Below, piece by piece: positions 14,818-18,559 of a stretch of 18,559 bases of DNA. Each line of letters begins with the position of its first letter. The first letter of the stretch is position 1. Both the position numbers and the translations under genes were made by a program. Source of the DNA: JANYJJ01 sp031386065 (GTDB taxonomy: Bacteria; Pseudomonadota; Gammaproteobacteria; Burkholderiales; Burkholderiaceae_C). The notes beneath the pieces were generated by a model. That model searched no databases. It was not told the DNA's origin and saw nothing but the letters and a program-made list of their open reading frames with translations. Location of the stretch: contig JANNBZ010000043.1 in the NCBI GenBank assembly GCA_031386065.1, positions 1 to 18,559 of the forward strand, written 5' to 3'.

Positions 14818-15903
14818 ATGTTCAAAAGCCTGCGCGTGCCGGAGAAGCTGTTCGCCTTCGTGATGTGGTTGCTGTCGTTCGCCTTCGCCGGCTTTCTGAT
14901 CGGGCTGGGCGGCAAGGTGGTGGCCGACCTGCCCAAGGTCGAACAGCGCCTGAACATCGAGCAGTTCGCCGACGCCGCCGCGCTGGGCAGCGCGAAGGCC
15001 GAGCTGCGCCGGCTCACCATTTCGCAGCGCGAGCTGACCGACCAGCGCGCGCAGGCTGAGCAAGCCCTGCAGGCCGCGAGCAATGCCTATGCCTCGGCGC
15101 GCGAGGCCTACAGCAACTGGATCGGCACCCGCACCGCCACCATCGACCCGGCGCAAGACCCGGAGGTGATCAGCCGCACGCGCGGGCTCGACACGCTGAA
15201 GGCGGCCGAGCGCAAGGCGCAGATGGCGGTCGAACAGATCGACCGCCAGGCGCTCGACGTCGAGCAGGCGCTGAGCAAGCAGCGTCGCGCCGAGGCCGAC
15301 GTCACGGCCGCCGCCGAAGATGCCTTCCGCGCGGCGCTGTTCAAGCAGGAGATGCGGGTGTTCGGCTTTCGGCTGGCGCTCACGCTGCCGCTGTTGGGCA
15401 TGGCGGGCAGGCTGATCGCCCGCAATCGCCAAAGCGACTACTGGCCGCTGATGCGCGGCTTCGTGCTGTTCGCGCTGTTCGCGTTCTTCTTCGAGCTGGT
15501 GCCCTACCTGCCGAGCTACGGTGGCTACGTGCGCTACGCCGTAGGCATCGTGCTGACGGCGGTCGGTGGGGACTACGTGATCAAGGCGATGCGCCGCTAC
15601 GTCGCGAAGCGCCAGCAAGTCGAAGCGCAGACCGAACCCGAGCGGCGCCAGGCGCTGGGCTACGAAGAGGCGTTGAAGAAGATGGCCGCCAACATCTGCC
15701 CCGGCTGCGAACGCGCCATCGTCACGCTGGCGGCGGCCGGTGGCGCGCCGGCTGCGGCGAATGGTCCGCTGGCCAGCAACTTCTGCGTCCACTGCAGCAT
15801 GAAGCTGTTCGACCACTGCGCGCAGTGCGAGACGCGCAAGAACGCGTTCTTTCACTATTGCCCGAGTTGCGGCGCGGGCGCGTTGCCACTGGCGACGGGC
15901 TGA
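14818..15903 (+). CDS. Unrecognised membrane protein with coiled coil and double zinc-ribbon-like C-terminus
   Basis: A 361-residue protein I do not recognise. Residues 11-34 form an N-terminal membrane helix. Residues about 55-170 are Ala/Glu/Arg/Gln-rich and predicted by eye to be a long coiled coil. Residues about 181-200, 212-230 and 236-255 look like three more helices. The C-terminal 70 residues hold four CxxC knuckles: C294/C297, C323/C326, C334/C337 and C348/C351. These could bind two zinc ions as a zinc-ribbon pair. The layout suggests an inner-membrane scaffold with a cytoplasmic metal-binding tail. It follows the thioesterase by 30 bases, with CGGAG about 12 bases before the ATG. 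A function cannot be assigned. Confidence 0.85.
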   Translation: MFKSLRVPEKLFAFVMWLLSFAFAGFLIGLGGKVVADLPKVEQRLNIEQFADAAALGSAKAELRRLTISQRELTDQRAQAEQALQAASNAYASAREAYSNWIGTRTATIDPAQDPEVISRTRGLDTLKAAERKAQMAVEQIDRQALDVEQALSKQRRAEADVTAAAEDAFRAALFKQEMRVFGFRLALTLPLLGMAGRLIARNRQSDYWPLMRGFVLFALFAFFFELVPYLPSYGGYVRYAVGIVLTAVGGDYVIKAMRRYVAKRQQVEAQTEPERRQALGYEEALKKMAANICPGCERAIVTLAAAGGAPAAANGPLASNFCVHCSMKLFDHCAQCETRKNAFFHYCPSCGAGALPLATG

Positions 15904-15937
15904 CTGGCCCACGGCCGCCATTTCACCCCCACCCCCG

Positions 15938-15960
15938 CCCTCCCCCTTGAAGGAGGAGGG
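15938..15960. terminator. Hairpin between convergent genes
   Basis: CCCTCC (15938-15943) pairs with GGAGGG (15955-15960), then one C·A mismatch, then CC/GG around a TTGAA loop. It lies in the 72-base gap between the converging membrane-protein and SDR genes, where a shared terminator is expected. No T tract follows on either strand, so termination efficiency is doubtful. Confidence 0.4.
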
Positions 15961-15975
15961 GGCAGCACCAGCCGC

Positions 15976-16806
15976 TCAATCCACGAAGAAGTCGGGGATG
16001 AAATCGGTGGTGCCCGGGGTCACGCTGTAGCGGTCGAGATCACCGATGCCGTGCTGCGAAAGCACCTCGTCGTCGATGAAGAAGTTGCCGCTGGTGGTGT
16101 GCGCGTCGCTGGTCAGGATCAGGTAGGCCGCGTCGGCCAGGATCTCGGGCGTGCGGCAGCGGCCCACGTCGACCCCCGGAATCATCTGCAAGGCCGCCGT
16201 GGCGATGGCGGTGCGCGGCCACAGGCTGTTCACCGCAATGCCATGCGGCCGGAACTCGCCGGCGTGGCCCAGCGTGCACATGCTCATGCCGTACTTCGCC
16301 ATGCTGTAAGCGGTGTGGTTCTTGAACCAGTGCTCCTTCATGCTCAGCGGCGGGCCCATGTTCAGCACATGCGGGTTGCGGCCGGCCTGCGCCGACTTCA
16401 GCAAATGCGGCAGCGCGGCCTGGGTGCACAGGTAGGTGCCGCGCACGTTGACGCCGAACATCAGGTCGAAGCGCTTCATCGGCGTGGCCGGCGTGGGCGT
16501 GAGGCTGATCGCACTGGCGTTGTTGACCAGGATGTCGATGCCGCCGAACTGCGCCACCGCCTGCGCCATCGCGGCCAGCACGCTGGCCTCGTCGCGGATG
16601 TCGGTTTGCACCGCCAGCGCCTGCCCGCCCGCTGCCACGATCTCGGCCGCTGCCGAGTGAATGGTGCCGGGCAAGCGCGGGTCGGCCTCGGTGGTCTTGG
16701 CGGCCACGACAACGTTCGCGCCGTCGCGCGCGGCCCGCTTCGCGATGGCCAGTCCGATGCCGCGCGATGCGCCGGTGATGAAGAGGGTTTTACCGTTCAG
16801 GTTCAT
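15976..16806 (-). CDS. Short-chain dehydrogenase/reductase, HSDL2-like
   Basis: A 276-residue cytoplasmic oxidoreductase with a Rossmann fold. The cofactor motif is TGASRGIG (11-18), followed by NNAS (95-98) and the YxxxK pair Y167/K171 in TAYSMAKYGMSM. The stretch VLNMGPPLSMKEHWFKNH, then AVNSLWPRTAIATAA, resembles the SDR domain of HSDL2, linked to lipid metabolism. In that family I recall SPPL at the place where this protein has GPPL. Here S155 in PPLS lies 12 residues before Y167 and could be the catalytic serine. No SCP2 domain is attached. GGAG lies 11 bases before the ATG, just outside the inverted-repeat element. The substrate is unknown. Confidence 0.92.
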   Translation of the reverse strand: MNLNGKTLFITGASRGIGLAIAKRAARDGANVVVAAKTTEADPRLPGTIHSAAAEIVAAGGQALAVQTDIRDEASVLAAMAQAVAQFGGIDILVNNASAISLTPTPATPMKRFDLMFGVNVRGTYLCTQAALPHLLKSAQAGRNPHVLNMGPPLSMKEHWFKNHTAYSMAKYGMSMCTLGHAGEFRPHGIAVNSLWPRTAIATAALQMIPGVDVGRCRTPEILADAAYLILTSDAHTTSGNFFIDDEVLSQHGIGDLDRYSVTPGTTDFIPDFFVD

Positions 16807-16821
16807 GCGGTTTGCTCCAGT

Positions 16822-17059
16822 GACCTAGATACCGCAGTTGGACGCGCCCGAGTGGGCGGCGATGCGGTGCGCTGGCAAGGCGCGACGACGCTGCGGGCTC
16901 CTGCCCGCAAGGAGGAGCAACGCCGCCAGCGTGACGCAGCGCTGCTCAATCGGGCGCGTAGCGGTGTCACCCATGAGGTGACGGCTGGCGTAGGGAAAAC
17001 AATTTGTATTCATGAGGTGTTCCCAGCGGAGGAAAGCGATCAACTGCGGTTTCTAGGTC
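16822..17059. repeat. MITE-like element with 19-bp terminal inverted repeats and nested stems
   Basis: The ends, 16822-16840 and 17041-17059, are inverted copies matching at 18 of 19 bases (GACCTAGATACCGCAGTTG on the left; the mismatch is base 16830). Inside are further inverted pairs. There is a perfect 10-bp pair 16842-16851/16950-16959, a perfect 7-bp pair 16870-16876/16925-16931, a hairpin 16892-16898/16903-16909 with TCCT loop, and a hairpin 16966-16971/16977-16982 with CATGA loop. CTAG sits at both ends (16825-16828, 17053-17056) and could be a target duplication or part of the repeat. The element fills the gap between the SGNH and SDR genes. No transposase is encoded. It could equally be a structured intercistronic RNA. 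Confidence 0.8.
16825..17013 (-). CDS. Possible 62-residue peptide inside the inverted-repeat element
   Basis: An open frame from ATG 17013 to a TAG inside the left terminal repeat. The peptide begins MNTNCFPYASRH, has a hydrophobic run TLAALLLLAG, then a basic SPQRRRALPAHR and ends GASNCGI. The frame also stays open upstream to TTG 17043 in the right terminal repeat. No ribosome-binding sequence is seen before the ATG. I recognise no family. It may be only the by-product of a GC-rich palindromic element, so the call is weak. Confidence 0.2.
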   Translation of the reverse strand: MNTNCFPYASRHLMGDTATRPIEQRCVTLAALLLLAGRSPQRRRALPAHRIAAHSGASNCGI

Positions 17060-17769
17060 GGAATCAGTTCGGTGGCAATGAAGCGCGCCAGCGCCTCGCC
17101 GCAGGTTCGGTAGACCGGCTCGCCGGGGTGGAAGCCGTCGCTCGCCATCATGTCGGCGTGCAGCGTCAGCGCGATGGCCACGCACGACACATCGCTTCGC
17201 CCTGCGGCCCATTCGGCGAGCGCCGCATTGTGGCGCTGCGCGTCGTCGCCCATCACGCGGCGCAGCGGCTGCGGCAGCAACGGAAACTGGTGGATCGGTG
17301 GCAGCGGCGCGAACACGACATGCGCCGCAATGCCTTCGCCGAGCAACCAGTCGGCCAGCGCGGCACGCTGCTGCACCGCGCGGCGCGATGGCACCTGCTC
17401 GATCACGTCGTTGACGCCGCTGATCACCACGGCCACATCGACTGCTGCGGGACGTTCATCGCGCAGCATCGCGTGCACCTGCTGCGTCGTCAGGCCCGAC
17501 CGCGCACGCAGCGCCCAGCGCACCGGCCGCCGTCCGTGCACATGCAGCGCGCGTGTCAGGTGGCCGGCGACGCTCTGGTCCTGGTGCGCCACGCCGACGC
17601 CAGCGGCCGATGAATCACCGGCCATCAGCAATCGAAACGCCGCACCGCCGCCGCCGACACGGCCCTCGCGCGGGCCAGAGGCTTCGGGCAGCACCGGCGC
17701 GCGCCGCCGCGTTGCAATCGCCTGCGCGATGAGCAGCGGTGAGAGCGCGATCTTCAGCGTCAGCGACAT
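17053..17769 (-). CDS. SGNH/GDSL-family hydrolase
   Basis: A 238-residue esterase-like protein. Block I is GDSS (nucleophile S53) in LLMAGDSSAAGVG. Block II glycine fits G92 (ARSGLTT). Block III is SGVND (oxyanion N120). Block V is DGFHPG (D211, H214). All four SGNH residues are therefore present. The first 20 residues are moderately hydrophobic and may be a membrane anchor or weak signal sequence, followed by a basic RRR. The start is ATG 17769; the frame is open upstream but overlaps the crotonase gene. GAAGG lies 10 bases before the ATG. Its TAG stop is inside the right terminal repeat of the downstream element. The substrate (acyl ester, lipid) is not deducible. Confidence 0.9.
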   Translation of the reverse strand: MSLTLKIALSPLLIAQAIATRRRAPVLPEASGPREGRVGGGGAAFRLLMAGDSSAAGVGVAHQDQSVAGHLTRALHVHGRRPVRWALRARSGLTTQQVHAMLRDERPAAVDVAVVISGVNDVIEQVPSRRAVQQRAALADWLLGEGIAAHVVFAPLPPIHQFPLLPQPLRRVMGDDAQRHNAALAEWAAGRSDVSCVAIALTLHADMMASDGFHPGEPVYRTCGEALARFIATELIPT

Positions 17770-17792
17770 TCGCGTAGCGCCTTCGCACCGGC

Positions 17793-18554
17793 TCAGAACT
17801 GCGCGAAGTCGGGTTTGCGCTTCTGGAAAAAGGCACTGAACGCTTCTTGCGCTTCGGGGCTGCGCAGGCGCTTCGCGAACAGTTCGCTCTCGACGCCTAT
17901 GGTGTCGAGCGTGGCCTGCGCGCGCGCCCGACGCATCAGCATCTTGCTGTCGCGCACGGCGCCTGGCGGCAGCGCGTTGAAGCGCTCGGCGATGCGGCGC
18001 GCGTGCGGCGCCACTTCGTTCGCCGGCAGCACCGCGTTGGCAATGCCGCATTCGACCGCATCGGCACCGGTGAACGGCTCACCGAGCAGCAGCTTCTCGG
18101 CGGCCCGCACATGGCCCATCAACAACGGCACGATCAGGCTGGAGGCGAACTCGGGCACCAGACCCAGACTGACGAACGGCATCGCGAGCCGCGCTTCGTC
18201 GGACACATAGACGAAGTCGCAGTGCAGCAGCAGCGTGGTGCCGATGCCCACCGCCGCGCCGGTCACCGCGGCGACCACCGGCTTGTCGCAGCCGATCAGT
18301 GCCTTCATGAACACGATGGCCGGCGATTCTGCGTTGCCCGGCGGGCGCTGCATGAAATCTTCGATGTCGTTGCCCGAGGTGAAGATGCCCGGCTGGCCGG
18401 TGATCAGCACCGCGCGCACCGCAGGGTCGACCTTCGCAGCATCGAGCGCCGCCGCCATCTGCCCATACATCGCCCCCGTGATCGCGTTCTTCTTCTCCGG
18501 CCGCGCGATCTCTATCGTCGCAACGCCGTTCAACGTGGCGGTCTTGATGGTCAT
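17793..18554 (-). CDS. Enoyl-CoA hydratase/isomerase (crotonase) family protein
   Basis: A 253-residue cytoplasmic protein of the crotonase fold, acting on acyl-CoA esters. The oxyanion-hole segments are FTSGNDIEDF (58-67) and GAAVGIGTT (99-107). The two glutamates used by classic hydratases (in GGGCE and QPE of the mammalian enzyme) are replaced here by T107 and F127. A glutamate is instead present at E135 in GLVPEFASS, the position of the catalytic residue in peroxisomal-type Δ3,Δ2-enoyl-CoA isomerases. An isomerase role is thus more likely than hydration. It is 23 bases upstream of the SGNH gene in the same direction. The whole gene is inside the window, starting 5 bases from its edge. Confidence 0.92.
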   Translation of the reverse strand: MTIKTATLNGVATIEIARPEKKNAITGAMYGQMAAALDAAKVDPAVRAVLITGQPGIFTSGNDIEDFMQRPPGNAESPAIVFMKALIGCDKPVVAAVTGAAVGIGTTLLLHCDFVYVSDEARLAMPFVSLGLVPEFASSLIVPLLMGHVRAAEKLLLGEPFTGADAVECGIANAVLPANEVAPHARRIAERFNALPPGAVRDSKMLMRRARAQATLDTIGVESELFAKRLRSPEAQEAFSAFFQKRKPDFAQF

Positions 18555-18559
18555 GCTGT

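Noticed and set aside
16822..17059. Integron attC site
   Set aside because: The arms do not match GTTRRRY/RYYYAAC core sites, the length exceeds usual attC size, and no integrase or cassette array is present.
16051..17613. 520-codon plus-strand open frame across the inverted-repeat element
   Set aside because: Antisense to the SDR and SGNH genes, which carry complete active-site motifs.

Overview
The window is a high-GC stretch (judged by eye, not counted) of compact bacterial chromosome. Most genes lie on the minus strand and many stop/start codons overlap. The gene content (type A RNase P RNA, Bcr/CflA efflux pump, GltIJKL with periplasmic asparaginase, YciA thioesterase, Atm1-type exporter) and the protein style point to a betaproteobacterium of the order Burkholderiales. 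Placement below order is not supported. I see no phage, plasmid, CRISPR or tRNA genes. It reads as ordinary core/accessory chromosome with one repeat-like insertion.

Layout. Bases 1-173 hold two tandem copies of a 75-bp structured repeat. Next, on the minus strand, is a Bcr/CflA drug efflux transporter (175-1380). Behind it lies the RNase P RNA gene rnpB (1425-1797), which explains the protein-free stretch 1381-1806. Upstream of rnpB on the same strand is a tightly overlapped set: pyrC (dihydroorotase), a NYN-domain putative RNase with an OST-HTH-like tail, and a DUF3025 protein whose stop codon sits inside the apparent rnpB -10 box. A strong hairpin lies just 5' of the pyrC start. A divergent plus-strand gene (4690-5397) encodes a secreted protein with a TonB C-terminal domain.

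The centre (5420-12439, all minus) is an amino-acid module: a LysR-type regulator resembling HypT, a periplasmic type II asparaginase, and the aspartate/glutamate ABC transporter gltI-gltJ-gltK-gltL, followed by a carotenoid-cleavage-type oxygenase. Asparagine could be deamidated in the periplasm and the aspartate taken up by the transporter. A textbook intrinsic terminator between gltI and gltJ probably makes the binding protein more abundant than the membrane parts.

The right part holds an Atm1-type ABC exporter (minus) divergent from a YciA-like acyl-CoA thioesterase. The thioesterase is followed by an unrecognised membrane protein with a coiled coil and four CxxC knuckles. Converging on it is a minus-strand lipid-metabolism-like set: crotonase-fold protein, SGNH hydrolase and HSDL2-like SDR. 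Between the SGNH and SDR genes lies the most unusual object here: a ~238-bp element bounded by 19-bp inverted repeats (18/19), with nested internal stems and a short ORF running nearly repeat to repeat. It looks like a MITE or a structured intercistronic RNA and is the best candidate for something not described.
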